64,000 bases of DNA from Anthostomella pinea (GCA_963556695.1 CAUWAG010000019.1:558001-622000), one strand, 5' to 3'. Shown: positions 1-10,968, numbered from the stretch's first letter. Notes: generated from the sequence alone by a model not told the origin. Translations and numbers: made by a program.

Positions 1-49
1 GATATCCCGACTAGCTGAGAAGGCTTGGACAGGCAGAGACAATACTCTC

Positions 50-955
50 ATGAAGAACAAAGAACTTCTCCCCTTCGACGGAATAGCCACGCTAAAATCT
101 ATCCACAGATATCAGAAGAAGATTGGATCTATTCTGTATGCTGCCGTGATCACACGCCCAGACGTAGCCTTTGCGGCTTCTCGACTATCACGATTCAATA
201 TAAATCCTAGCCCAGAGCACCATTCCGAAGCAGATCGACTCATTCGATACCTCTCTCGAACTTAACATCTTTCCTTACAATACGGCAGGTCAGACACGTT
301 CGAAGTAGCTAGCGACGCCTCCTTTGCCGACAATTCCATCGATCGAAAGAGTTCACAAGCATACGTCATGAGACTGTTCGGAGGGATTATTGGTTGGCGA
401 GCGAACAAGCAAGCTACAGTGACTACTTCCACCACGGAAGCGGAGTTGTTGTCCCTTACGCAGGCTGCTAAAGAAGCCATGTTCGTCTCCCGCCTAATCC
501 GCGAACTTGGAGTCCAGCTTGATAGCTTTCAAATCATCATACACTGCGATAATAAGCAGACGATCGGCCTCGTCAATAAAGACATCACTAAACTACAGAC
601 CAAGCTGCGTCACGTTGATATTCACAATCATTGGCTACGACAAGAAGCTCAACGGAAGAGGATCAAGGTGGAATACATTCCTACTGGGGATATGATGGCA
701 GATGGTTTGACGAAAGTACTCCCTGCCGCAGCATTCAGAAAATTCACGAGGCAATTAGTACTCGTGGATATAAGAGATCGGATACAGCAACGACGAACCA
801 AAGAGCTCTCGGATGAAGATCTTCAACATATGGAAGATCTATTGCCCGGTGGAGAATGTGGTGATGTGTACCTATCACAGGAATCATCAGAGAACCAGAC
901 CAAATGCTCAGGAACAACCCCAATGGAAGGAATTGTTCCTGGGGGGGTGTGTTGA
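50..955 (+). pseudogene. copia pol remnant: RT C-terminus plus RNase H
   Basis: Frame 2 reads the RT/RNase H connection (KKIGSILYAAVITRPDVAFA, then SRFN) up to a TAA at 263-265. It continues in the same frame through the RNase H core: ASDASFAD, TSTTEAELLSL, HCDNKQT, the LRHVDIHNHW helix and the ADGLTKVLP motif. These are the standard Ty1/copia RNase H landmarks, with the acidic residues of DASFAD, EAE and CDN. The coding frame ends at a TGA at 953-955, just at the putative LTR start. One in-frame stop breaks it and the 5' end is off the window, so it is a dead fragment. The relatively GC-normal composition shows it escaped heavy RIP compared with the flanking AT-rich DNA. Confidence 0.88.
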
Positions 956-1131
956 ATGGGAGCCGGAAATAGACACCGGAAGATCTCCAGTAGGGCAGAG
1001 ACGCACAGGGCATCTGACCCACCAAGAAGACAGATGATCAATCTCTGTACGCTAAAGAAGCAGAGAAGAACAAGCACAAAAACAGAAGACACTTGACAAC
1101 CTGGATAATCTGAACTCGCTTGCATCTGACA
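950..1131 (+). repeat. Probable 3' LTR of copia element A
   Basis: It starts TGTTGAATGG immediately after a G-rich polypurine-like tract (GGGGGGG at 941-947) and the RNase H stop, which is where a copia 3' LTR should begin. The end is uncertain. CTGACACA at 1124-1131 would give about 182 bp, and from 1132 on the sequence matches an inverted repeat found again at 9846-9924. No second LTR copy is in the window to fix the ends. Confidence 0.45.
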
Positions 1132-1206
1132 CAATCCTTCCCATTTTATTCCTTGCAAACGACGCCCGCACACATACATCAAATTGACACCCATTGCACA
1201 ACGTAT
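1132..1206 (-). repeat. LTR-like fragment, inverted copy of 9846-9924
   Basis: The reverse complement of this stretch is nearly the same as the plus strand at 9846-9924: the shared core includes TGTGCAATGGGTGTCAAT, then GCGGGCGTCGTTTGCAAGGA and GATGGGAAGGATTG with a few transitions. The shared end TGTGCAATGGG looks like an LTR terminus starting with TG, so this is read as a truncated, minus-oriented LTR that lost its other end at about 1132. Confidence 0.7.
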
Positions 1207-1640
1207 TACTATTATAATATTGAAAAAAATAAATTTTTATGATGTAAAAGATTAAAACATTTAATACAAAAACTTGATTAACATATTTTTTCAACTTTTT
1301 AAAAATATATTAACTGTAAAATCTAAAATTTAATGCTTTTCCCTCACTTTTTAGCGCCTTTAATTTTGAAAAGTTATTCAGTTAAAATCGATAATTTATA
1401 AGTTAAATATATTATTGTACGTAAGTCAATTATTTAATTAAGTAAGAAGACTATACTTATTATATAGTAGAGTCCTTTTTATCTTATTTAGTTAGCTGTA
1501 TTTCAACTATTTAAAGCACCTACTTATAATAAGTCTCTTTAATGACCTGTATTGAAATGTCGGGCATAACAGAAGACCTAATTATCTTTAATTATAATAA
1601 TAAAGCTTTAAAAGTTTAACTAATTAAAAGGTTTAATTTT
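1207..1640. other. AT-rich RIP-like spacer, no gene
   Basis: Very A/T-rich, dominated by TA, TTA and AAT steps with stop codons in every frame. No ORF or recognisable domain. It has the look of repeat DNA mutated by RIP (C to T at CpA), and lies between the two copia elements. Confidence 0.75.
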
Positions 1641-2016
1641 AGGTATAGCCTCATAGATCCTGTGACAGCCTGCACGGACCTTCCCACATGAGAAGCCGAT
1701 ACTTCCCAATAAGGGAAGGATCTGAACAGAGGATCCCCTTAAAGGGGCAACCTCCCGCTGTACCTATCTCTCTCTCTCTTCCTTTCCTCTCTAGTCTTGA
1801 TATTCTCGTCAATAGAGTAATAGCTGCTTGCTGCCGGCCATGTCCCAGCTCCTCAGTACGCTCGCCGTGACAAGAACTATCTGACACATGCCCATCCAAC
1901 ACTCGTCCATCCGACACGCGTCCATCCGACACGCACACACAAACAACGCGCAGATTCCTTGCGCACGTCTTTCGCAATTTCGATTCATCACGCTCACTGC
2001 GTCCAACTTCAACAAG

Positions 2017-4554
2017 ATGTCCGACACAGGCAGCACACAAGACCCGGCTCAATACCTCAGGGATCGAGGCCTACCTGCCACCCTCATCAATGCAGTCAAC
2101 CTTGAACGCATCAGTATGGGCGAACCAGCCGACCTCCAGAGAGGAGAACCCATACATATGAATTCATATGCCCTGTCATGCATCGACCACTACAATGGAT
2201 TCCCGAACCCAGATTCCCAGATTATCTATGAGTTCTTTCAGAACGATTTTGAAGGATGGTCCAGAGAAGATTTTGAAAAGGTTGACCAGAATATACACAG
2301 TACCTCCCAGAGATACATCACATCCAAAGGCATCTATCTCAACAAAGCGAACAGCTCTATCTCAGACGCTCTAGCGCATTTAACCACTGCTGAAGACCTC
2401 CCGATATGGGATAGACGTTCTCTTGTCACAGCGAAATCGGCATTTCCACACACAAATATCTGGAAAATTGTGGATGTTATCCTGGCTGAACAAGAGAAAG
2501 ATAACAGCACTGCTGGTACACACAATGACAAAATGACCCCTCAAAACATCAGCAAAGATAGAGCTCCTAAGACCGACATTCCCAACGAGACCCCAAATTC
2601 CGAGACCCCAGAACAGCGATCAAGGAATGAACAGATCAAACAGCAACGGAATGGAAATATGATTGTCCCAAGCATTGAAAACCCTTTCATAAGAACACAA
2701 GATTTGCAATCTGGATTATGGCCTGGACAGACACCAATGGCATATGCAACAGGCAACTTCATGCCTAATCTTTGGCATATCGCTGTCACACCAGACCCTG
2801 GCTTTGGAACATACCAGCACCACAACCAATGGCTACAGAATCAACTATCTGACCCATATACCCAGATTCCTCCTATCCCAATGACAAACGAGGACCTAGC
2901 TCCCATGTTAATTACAATATTTGCCAAGATCTGGAAAGAAAAGAACTGCTATTCAGGACAACCCTATGATATTCTGGACAATAAGATACGCTATTTCCTG
3001 AACATATGTTCTACTATTGGTATCAAGCCTGGCCAGTTCTATGCAGTATTCCCCCAAGTCCTCACTGGCACAGCTCAAGAATACTTCATTCACCACATCA
3101 GCCGTCACTCAATGTTCTCAAACATGTACAACTGTCTTAAGGCATATTTTGACACAGAAGTCAACAAGACTCAATATCATTGTGATTGGTCAGCAATCAC
3201 CTATACCGACATAAAGGCACGACCTGAGAACGCTGGCAAGACTGGCATGGAGATCCTTGAGGCACTCCTCAACAAATAGCAACTTTGTCAACGTGCTTTT
3301 GGCCCTTCGTACCTAGGTGAGACACAGCTGATTGCAGCTATGGAACGCATCTGCCTTGGTATCAAAGAATTCAACTACGCCTTGTTCACTCCTTCACAAA
3401 CGTTTGAAGCTCTTGCTTCAAATCTCAGATAATGACTCCAGACCTCTGAAGACTCAGCTGACAGCGCCCAGTATTCAGCTAATCAGTACCTTACTAATCG
3501 CAAGTTTCATCAGTAGAAAGACAAGCAATACAATAAACGAGATAACAATGTTGCCAGACGTTGTCACATCTGTAGTGACCTTGACTGTCGATCGTGGAAG
3601 CATTTGTGACAATCAGGCCTGCAGCTACGCTGGCCAGGGCTGATGGGATGAACTATCTAGATTCAACGATATCTAAGGAAGAAGAGGCAATGTCGGAAGA
3701 GAAAGGGGAAGCTAGGGATATATATATACATAAATATGTAGAGGGATTATGTAATACCGTAACAGCATTCTCCAGAGGAACAGCGGAAATCAAAAGAGAA
3801 ATGGCGACACAATCAACAATTCCGTGGACGACCAACCACAGGCCCTGCCTACATTCACTTCCTGGCCGGCTATGAGCCAGATCTTGATTCCGACACCGAC
3901 CCTGATGATAGGCATGATCAACATGTTATGGATTCTAGAAGCGACAGTAGCGACAATGCTGTGCAGTACCTCACAGCCACCTTGATCAGTGACCGAGCAT
4001 TCTAACATTCAATTACTGTCACAGACAACTCCCAAGTTAGATTCAAGTCTGACAGCTTCATACTGGACAGATACACCAGTTCCACATTCCAGGGAATTAT
4101 GTCTGATTCTGGCTCTGCTTCTGTTTCAACAGCCAGCAAGGGTCAGTTCCTAGCCCTACAGCGGGAATTACCTTCAGTTTCACTCAATAAATCACGCACT
4201 AGAGGAGCTACAGTTCGATTTGGTGGAGGAAAGCCTCTAAATTCTCTTGGCACAATCTATGTTGACACACCAATTGGAGACGTGCCGTTCCATGTCGTTG
4301 ACACCCAGACTCCCTTCCTCCTATGTCTGAAAGACTTTAATAATCTTGATATAATATTTAATAATATCGCAAATAGGATGATACGACTACGAGATGGTAA
4401 GTCCATCCCAATTACCCACAAATGGGGCCACCCCTGGTTCTTTCCCTCAGCAATGACAACCGCATCAAGCGGTGTTTTCCTGACAGAAGCTGAACTACGA
4501 CGCGTCTATACCCAATTTGGACACCCTTTGTCGGCAAGCTTTACAAGCTCCTAA
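2017..4554 (+). pseudogene. copia B gag, zinc knuckle, protease (broken)
   Basis: One reading frame runs from ATG 2017 to 4554 with stops. The first 421 codons (to TAG 3277) look like a gag: charged, without catalytic motifs, with the stretch GQPYDILDNKIRYF typical of fungal copia gags. After the stop the same frame gives a zinc-knuckle-like CHIC...DCRSWKH at about 3563-3603. There the nested solo LTR sits, and the frame resumes directly after it. The protease segment follows (FILD at about 4056, then the IGDVPFHVV and TPFLLCL pattern) and the pre-integrase motif LRRVYTQFGHP at about 4495-4527. After that the frame shifts. Several stops read as CAA/CAG to TAA/TAG changes, which is the RIP pattern, but no intact copy is available here for comparison. 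Confidence 0.8.
3605..3764 (+). mobile_element. Solo LTR (160 bp) nested in copia B, TSD GCATT
   Basis: Starts TGTGACAATC and ends ACCGTAACA, so it has TG...CA ends. It is flanked by a perfect 5-bp target-site duplication GCATT (3600-3604 and 3765-3769). A second copy of the same length lies at 25565-25724 on the minus strand with its own TSD. The insertion splits the zinc-knuckle codons of the host element. LTR plus one TSD is 165 bp, so the host frame resumes unchanged behind it. A solo LTR is the usual product of recombination between the two LTRs of a full element. Confidence 0.93.
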
Positions 4555-5590
4555 AGAAATCTGGCAATGAAGCTGATCGAGATGCCATTACAATGATCAA
4601 TAAGTTTTGCCATCACTGCCAGATCAAAGGCCCATCACCACAGCGGTTCAAGTTTTCCATCAAAAAGGATATTGACTTCAATTATGAAGTCATTATTGAC
4701 GTTATATAATTGGACAGCAAGCCTGTCCTTCACTATGTTAACGCTGCTACAGCATTCTAAGCAGCCCAATTCCTTCTCAACCTGTCTGCCAAGAAGACCT
4801 GGGAAGCACTGAAACGATGTTGGATTGACACATATCTTGGCCCTCCTGGTGTCCTAACGCACGACGCTGGTACCAACTTTGCAGCCACAGAATTCCGAGC
4901 TGAAGCCCGATTGCTTAGAATCACCTGTCATCAGATCCCTATTGAAGCTCATTAGTCGATTAGCAAGGTTGAAAGGTATCATACCCCTATCCAACGCTCT
5001 TATGAGATTATCCGAGCCGAACCAACCGAGATCTCTCAAGAAGCTGCCCTACAGATAGCAATAAAAGCTGTAAATGATACAGCTGGACCAGATAGACTTG
5101 TGCATATACTCTTAGTGTTTGGAGCCTATCCACGCATTACAATAGATTCACCTCCGACACCAGCACAGCTTCAGCGTGCCCAGGCACAGGCCAAAGCAAT
5201 GACTGAACTGCGTAAGCTTCAAGCTAAGCGTAATGTTCAGAGTGCCTTGAACACAAGGAACTGCCTTGAACACAAGGAACTGCCTTGAACACAAGGAACT
5301 GCCTTGAACACAAGGAACTGCCTTGAACACAAGGAACGGCCCTGACACAACTTTAACACTGCCTCTTTCTCTCTCTATTGGCAGTGAAGTACTTGCTTAT
5401 CGCGAAAAAGACAAGTATCAAGGCCTATAAAAGGTTCTATCGGTAACAGATCAAAATGTGACGATTGAAATAGCCAATGGGCCAACCCTGTTCAACCATA
5501 CGCATATCAAGCCTTACAACCGGATCCCTGACGCAATCCTTGATACCAACAAGCCCGACAACCCTAATACACCCGTTCCGTTGGAGTATC
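4525..5590 (+). pseudogene. copia B integrase core remnant
   Basis: After a frame shift at about 4525 the reading continues as VGKLYKLLKKSGNE, then the integrase zinc-binding part (CHHCQIKG at about 4610-4633), a segment ending VIIDVI followed by a TAA at 4708-4710, and the core segment THDAGTNF, where fungal copia integrases carry the second catalytic Asp. Further stops are at 4758 and 4954. Beyond about 5240 the frame is disturbed by five 19-bp repeats. The part after them (GSEVLAYREKDKYQG, then the linker into RT) is still recognisable. The catalytic set is incomplete and interrupted, so this is inactive. Confidence 0.75.
5243..5337 (+). repeat. Five perfect tandem copies of a 19-bp unit
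   Basis: The unit TGCCTTGAACACAAGGAAC starts at 5243, 5262, 5281, 5300 and 5319 with no mismatch between copies. Each unit holds a small hairpin, CCTTG-AACA-CAAGG. It sits in the integrase tail of copia B. Because 19 is not a multiple of 3, the expansion changes the reading frame. Perfect identity inside an otherwise mutated element points to recent slippage expansion after the element died. Confidence 0.95.
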
Positions 5591-5656
5591 CAAAATGACA
5601 CACCGCCGTCGTCGCAGACGTCCCCGAAGCTTCCTACACCTGTGCAGAGCATAAAG

Positions 5657-7387
5657 TGACCGCGAGGCCGACCCAGAAAAGTGTACATGGTATATATGGC
5701 TATTGCGACTACAAGTAAAGAGGAGAACTTTGGTGGCTCCTTTATCCAGCAAGATGAATATGGCATTTTTCTTTTGTATAAGAAATGTGCTGACCATGCC
5801 CTTTCCCTGAAAGTGTGTACTGAAGGCAGGATCACAGTCCCTGGAGCACCTTTTGAGCAATCTGATGTCCTTGAGATTGAGTCTCTATTTACCGATGAAG
5901 TGCTTGTCCCCATTCTGTTTGACAGCAAGATTCACAGTAATACCCGAATTTTCAACTCCCGTCTTGTCCGTACTATCAAAGGCATCAATGACCGTCCTTA
6001 TGAGAAGAACAGACTTGTTGTCCAAGGATACAACGATCATGAAAAGAACAATATCATGACCCAGGCTCCAACAATCATGTGATATAGCCAGCGGCTGGCC
6101 ATGGCATTGACACCATCTCTACAACAGTGAGGATGCCTCGCTGCCTCTCGAGACATTATAATGGCTTATACTCAGTCATGACGCCCAATAAATCGTCTTG
6201 TTTTATACAAGCTGTCTATTGAACTAAAGAAGAAGTATCCAGAAGGTACAATCCTTTGTGTTAACAAGCCATTATATGGAGTCGCAGAAGCCAGAAATTA
6301 TTGGTATGACACATACTCCGCTCATCACAAAGAGAAACTGGAGATGGAAACATCTGTATATGATCCTTACTTATCCATCACAAAGAAGGGCAATGATATT
6401 GCTATCACTGCTCTTCAAACTGATGACATCTTTGTTATTAGCATTACCAGCTTCCTAGAGAAGGAAGAAAACGAGATAAGAAAAGCAGGCTACAAGACAA
6501 AACCACGAACCCAGTTTGATACTGGGTTTTCTAGCAACTTCAACGGATACCACTTGGAATTTCAGACTGACACTATGACAACGACTCAAAAGGGACAAGC
6601 TGACAAGCTCATTCTTATTGATATAAAGGACAAGGAGTACAAGCAGAAATTTGTTGAACAATTAGCAAGAGGCGCCTACATTGCTTCTATCAGTCAACCA
6701 GAAGCTGCATTCGACTATTCTGTTGCAGCCCAAGCCCGAGAACCCTCCAACAAAGACATCAAGGTGCTGAATAAATGCATTCAGTGGCAACTGGACAACA
6801 AGCCACATGGACTTTGATTTATAACAATTGATCTGTTTATTGCCAAACTCTTTGTATTTATTGATGAATCATTCGCCAACAACCAGGACCTATCATTACA
6901 GATCGGATTTGTTATTATCTTTGGGAATGAATCATGTGGTAATAACAAGACATTCATATTTGATCTAACTGGTAACATTGTTCATTGGTCCTCTACCAAA
7001 TGCAAGAGAGTCACATGGAGCGTTCTAGCTTCTGAGGTCTATGGCATGGTTCCTGGTTATGATTATGGATACGTGATTCAACGTACACTGGCAACTATGT
7101 GCCAACGTCTTGAAGTACCTATAATCCCCCTGATCCTCTGCACAGACTCATACTTGTTGTACCAGTGCCTTGTCAAGCTGGGCACTACCAATGAGAAGCG
7201 TCTGATGATCAATGTCATGGCGCTCCGGCAATCATATGAGAATAATGAGATCACAGAAATCCGATGGATCCATGGTGAAAACAACCCTGCTGACCCAATG
7301 ACCAAGTCATCTCTAAACAAAGCCCTTAGTGGTCTTGTTTCTGATAACGAGACAACAGTTCGAGTTAAAGGTTGGGTTCAATGTTGA
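5657..7387 (+). pseudogene. copia B reverse transcriptase and RNase H (broken)
   Basis: Frame 2 starts with RGRPRK at 5657 and reads the RT fingers (IFNSRLVRTIKG, PYEKNRLVVQGYND, TQAPTI) up to TGA 6080-6082. It is followed by the palm (CVNKPLYGVAEARNYWYDTY) and LQTDDIFVI at about 6414-6440, where this fungal copia clade places the catalytic DD pair. Stops occur at 6127 and 6815. RNase H follows: FVFIDESFA at about 6850-6876, SSTKCKRVTWSVLASE, LCTDSYLLYQ and the ADPMTKSSL motif at about 7290-7316, ending at TGA 7385-7387. Domain order and motifs are clear; the repeated stops make it non-functional. Confidence 0.85.
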
Positions 7388-7444
7388 AGTTACCTAGATG
7401 GATGATTTGATGGAATCACGACTATAAAAAGAGAGAGTATCCTG

Positions 7445-7644
7445 TGTTGGATCCATGTGATTCCACAGTCAAGCCATCCATACAGAACCCACATGTATGA
7501 TTAGATAAGAGATTAGATACCGGATTAAGGTCACTTAGCCAGACCTGCAGGTCCAGCTGTACTTCCCAGTCCAACCATCAGCAACATCATGACCTTGACG
7601 CCATACTCGAGTATTATGATTGATCGTTCAAGCCTGTTCCAACA
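7445..7644 (+). repeat. 3' LTR of copia B (200 bp)
   Basis: Begins TGTTGGATCC and ends GTTCCAACA, so the outer 7 bases form a perfect terminal inverted repeat (TGTTGGA/TCCAACA). A purine tract AAAAAGAGAGAG (7425-7436) lies just upstream, as expected for the plus-strand primer. Part of it recurs at 10969-11144, ending with the same GTTCCAACA. An alternative start TGTTGAAG at 7382, just at the RNase H stop, cannot be excluded. Confidence 0.75.
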
Positions 7645-8400
7645 CTAGCTATATAAAAAATCTTAACATTACTTTTATAAAATAAATTATTCGTACAATT
7701 TATTTTTGAAAAGAATGATATTACGTATTGAATATTAAAAACCGTACTGTTATTATATAAATAAAAATACATAGCAAACATTTAAACGCACTTAAATTAA
7801 ACTATACTACCAGAATAAAACCGTACTAATAAACCTTTAAAAACGAGCTTGAATACGTCAATGATAAATTAAGGAATATAAATATACCGGGTTTCAACGT
7901 AAAAATACCTATTATTTTAATAAAACGTAAAATTATTATTTTTTACGTAAAACAAATGCCCGGGGAAAAAGGATATAAACCTTTAATAAGATCGAAATTA
8001 ATACGAAAGATATTAACATTAAAACTACAAATCGTAACTTTAAAAAATTAATAATAAAAAAGCATGTACGTTTATTAACTACTTTATATGTACCTTACTT
8101 TTTACTTGTAAAGATAATATCTAAACTATAAACTAATAATTGAACTTTAATAAAACGGCGTAATTATAATACTAAATAAACTTCTAAGAAATCCAGTGAA
8201 AAAAAGATTGAATTACTTAATTGTATAAATTATTATCGATATTAAAAAATATAATAACTACAAATATTAAGGTTCAAAGACTTATAATACACGATTTATC
8301 AACGAGATTAAAAACAAATCACCGCAACCGATCGAAAAACTACAAATAGTGTTATTTAAATATTAAAACTATTAAATAAAAACGATCTTAACAAAGTTTC
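7645..8400. other. AT-rich RIP-like block, no gene
   Basis: Extremely A/T-rich with scattered ACGTA and TAATA words and stops in all frames. No coding potential seen. Composition changes abruptly at the LTR end (7644) and again at about 8400, which suggests an older repeat degraded by RIP into which or beside which copia B inserted. Confidence 0.75.
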
Positions 8401-8780
8401 TGTGATGGTATGGTCATCTCACCTGTATGGTCACCCACACCACTAGATCTCCAGGCCACCCACGTGCATTGGTCACGAGAGTGGAGCGACTGCTGATCCG
8501 CGAGCCACTAGGGCAACGGATAGTGGGGCGGGCACACAGATCATATCCCCCACCAGAATTGGCTGGTGGGCTTGATCTCTTCTTCCCTCCTCAGTAAGAG
8601 ATTTTCATACGTAGATAGTGTATACAGGGCTCTTACGTCCTATCCCATCTTAGGAACGTGACAGCTGCCTCTATATATGGTGGCAGTCCTTCATTATCTT
8701 GTCTATCTAGCCGCCACCTGATTGGCCAGGGCACTCACTTACAGTGGGTCCCTCTAGTGACGTGTGTCAGAGCTATAGAT
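8401..8780. repeat. GC-richer island in the AT block, probable LTR remnant
   Basis: About 380 bp of balanced composition between two AT-rich blocks, without an ORF. It contains TATA-like CTCTATATATGG at 8671-8682 and a short hairpin with arms CTGCC and GGCAG around it (8666-8688). The 3' portion resembles the island at 9846-10100 in layout: hairpin, CCTTATCTT-like stretch, TCTAGC, CACTCAC and a GTGACacGT end. This fits a diverged LTR of the same superfamily. No domain or exact boundary can be given. Confidence 0.5.
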
Positions 8781-9845
8781 AACTCTTATGATAAAGGGTT
8801 TTTATAGGCTTTACGGCTCCAAATATAAACCCTTTTTCTTTTCTTTTCATATTAGAATTAACTATATTGTTATATATTTGTTTTACTTATGTAACGTACG
8901 TTATAATAGCTATTTAACATTCGACTTATTCAAATGTTCTATTACTAAGTTTAATATAACCTGGACGCTTAATATATTTTAACATTATATTAATGATACG
9001 CTTTATGGTATTTTAGGGGAATGTATAAGGGCATACCTAAATAATATCTTAAGTTATAATAAAGTCCCGATCAAATACAGCCTTTATGTTAGTAAATTAC
9101 TATCGTAACTTATTAAAATTAATATCAATATTGATATCGGTAAGTATAAATTTAAATTAATTTAAATCAAATTCCTTAGCCTTATTATTTTAACTATTAA
9201 AATGAATATAAAGTTAAATAGCCGTTCAGTTATTTATACATAAATACCTCCCGCGTCATTATATAATTTTTAATATTTTATTAATCTTACAAATTATTAC
9301 CGCCAGTTTGTTAAAAAGCTGTTCCAAATTACTTAGACTTTAAACATTTGGATAGATATAAACTGGTAGTTAAGGGAATTAAATCACGTTATTTTAATAA
9401 TATTTAACCAACTTGAAAAAACGTATATAAAATTTTAATTTTTTCTTTTTTTAGAAAATATATTAACGAAAGTTAACACTTTCAATTAAAGGTTAGAGAA
9501 GGTCTTTTTCTAAATTGATAAAAAACAAGTTACGACATCTTATCGCTTAAATTTTAAGAAAACCTATTCCTATTTAAATAGAACTATGAAATATATGAGA
9601 AAATTTTACCCGCTTTTATTAAAGCCTTTGAAAATAACGCTCTATTTTTTTTGTTTTTTAAAACCATTATTAGCGTTATGATACTGTATAAAAACCACTA
9701 ATACTTTACTATTATAAAATCTTTGTATAATTTCCGCTTTTAAATTATGTACTATTATAAGGCTTTTGCTAGTATTTCAAACCGTTTTTCTGGCGCTTTA
9801 ATACTATACCGGTAAATAAAACAAATATTATTAACGATAAGAATA
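8781..9845. other. AT-rich RIP-like block, no gene
   Basis: About 1 kb of A/T-rich sequence with stop codons in all frames and no recognisable protein. The longest plus-strand reading (8788-8982) is low-complexity Phe/Tyr/Ile/Asn and reflects composition only. Confidence 0.75.
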
Positions 9846-10100
9846 ACTAATGCGTTGTGCAATGGGTGTCAATTGATTTATGTGCGCGGGCGTCGTTTGC
9901 AAGGAATAAGATGGGAAGGATTGCAGCTACTTATGGTGGCTGCAATCCTTATCTTAGTCCAGACCTTATCTAATTAGTCTAGCCTTAGCTATCTAGGTCC
10001 ACTCACACAATATCTGACCACACACACCACTGGCTGTGTCAGTGACTGTGGCTGTACCAGCCACACTAGCTACTCCCCCTGGTGACACGTATCAATAACA
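9846..10100 (+). repeat. LTR-like island; first 79 bp inverted copy of 1132-1206
   Basis: Starts with TGTGCAATGGGTGTCAAT (from about 9854) and shares 9846-9924 with the minus strand of 1132-1206. It then runs on for about 175 bp with a hairpin ATTGCAGC...GCTGCAAT (9923-9949), CTAGCC/TCTAGG words and a TGGTGACACGT end at about 10079-10089. There is no ORF. The TG start and the second partial copy suggest an LTR. Confidence 0.6.
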
Positions 10101-10403
10101 AACCGGGTTTAAACACTACTTCTTTTTGAGTTATAATTTATTTTACCTATATATTTTATTTTCTAAAATATAAAGAATCGATGAACAGCTTAATTCATAA
10201 CGTATATACCTATTTAAACTTGTATAAATAGTTCTTATAAATTAAACAAACTAAAATTGATAGTTCTACTTTTAAATCCGGAAATATTTTCGTATTATTA
10301 AAGCTAATTATGTATCGTTTTGAAATTGTATCTACGTAAATAAAAGAACATTTATACTTTATAATAATATTGTTTAGCTTTAAATATTTTAATGTACCTA
10401 CGT
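10101..10403. other. AT-rich RIP-like block, no gene
   Basis: A/T-rich filler between two LTR-like islands, no coding potential visible on either strand. Confidence 0.7.
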
Positions 10404-10886
10404 TGTTACGAACCAACAAACAGTGCGGCCTGATAGCAGACCAGAAGGGACGATTGGAAACTGGTTGACCAGGGAGTCGGGTACTGATCAGTGGAGAGAT
10501 CGGAGCAACAGAGCAACTTTACACAGATCACGCGACCAGCAGAGCCTGGGTCACATGATTAAGAATTTGGATCACTGGATCACCGTGGTGATCCAGGGTG
10601 AGCCACCTAATCAGTGAGGGAGAGATTGGATATATAAGGACAGACATTTCGCAATCAGATAGATAGACAGTCTCTACCTCAGTGATTAATCTAAGCATCT
10701 TAGCCAACCCTAAGGTGAGAGAAATCTCCTGACGACTCGACTACACAGTGAACCCAGTTCAGCCCAAGCCCCAGTATCTGAGTGTCTTTTAGTTAATAGA
10801 AGCCTCTATTGTTCTTTGTGTTGACTTACCTCAAAACATAAACCCTATAGGACCCTTTAGCCTTATAGGTTAGACGGCTTGTCACA
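10404..10886 (+). repeat. Probable solo LTR (about 483 bp) of a further element
   Basis: Begins TGTTACGAAC at 10404 and ends near TGTCACA at 10886. It contains a TATA-like GGATATATAAGG (10628-10639) with a transcript-leader-like stretch behind it, as LTR promoters do. Its first 93 bp recur in inverted orientation at 12541-12630. The TGTTACG start is common in gypsy-type LTRs of fungi, but no internal coding region is present to assign the class. The 10-bp near-palindrome GATCACCGTGGTGATC lies at 10576-10591. Confidence 0.65.
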
Positions 10887-10968
10887 ATAACCAAATTAAC
10901 TTATATAAATTTTATACTTTTAATCATTTTATTATTATTATTATTAGATCTATACGATTCTATATTCA
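10887..10968. other. AT-rich spacer between two LTR remnants
   Basis: Short A/T-rich stretch with an (ATT)n run at about 10929-10946. Nothing else seen. Confidence 0.6.

Larger units (their letters stand above)
1..1131 (+). mobile_element. Ty1/copia retrotransposon A, 3' end only
   Basis: The window opens inside a copia-type LTR retrotransposon on the plus strand. The end of the reverse transcriptase and the whole RNase H domain are readable, followed by a G-rich tract and a sequence starting TGTTGAATGG at 950 that probably begins the 3' LTR. The 5' part lies outside the window. The element is distinct from the second copia element at about 1640-7644, because its RNase H is a different lineage (ADGLTK motif rather than ADPMTK). 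The 3' boundary at about 1131 is an inference: that is where an unrelated inverted LTR-like fragment starts. Confidence 0.85.
1641..7644 (+). mobile_element. Ty1/copia retrotransposon B, nearly full length, degenerate
   Basis: In order on the plus strand: leader (about 1641-2016, with a long CT tract at 1768-1793), gag-like ORF, zinc knuckle, protease, GAG-pre-integrase, integrase core, reverse transcriptase, RNase H and a 3' LTR ending at 7644. The order protease-integrase-RT-RNase H defines Ty1/copia. Coding frames are interrupted by in-frame stops, mostly TAG/TAA that could come from CAG/CAA, and by several frame changes, so it cannot move by itself. A 160-bp solo LTR of another family (3605-3764) is nested in it and a 19-bp satellite sits at 5243-5337. 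The 3' LTR sequence is not found upstream of gag, so the 5' LTR is lost or unrecognisable. Confidence 0.88.

Noticed and set aside
3594..3875. Similar peptides at 3594-3875 (plus) and 25526-25771 (minus), looking like a conserved small protein
   Set aside because: Both lie in the 160-bp solo LTR with TSDs; the similarity is that of the LTR, and the frames run into unrelated flanking DNA.
5243..5337. CRISPR-like array
   Set aside because: Units are directly adjacent, with no spacers, and the host is a fungus.
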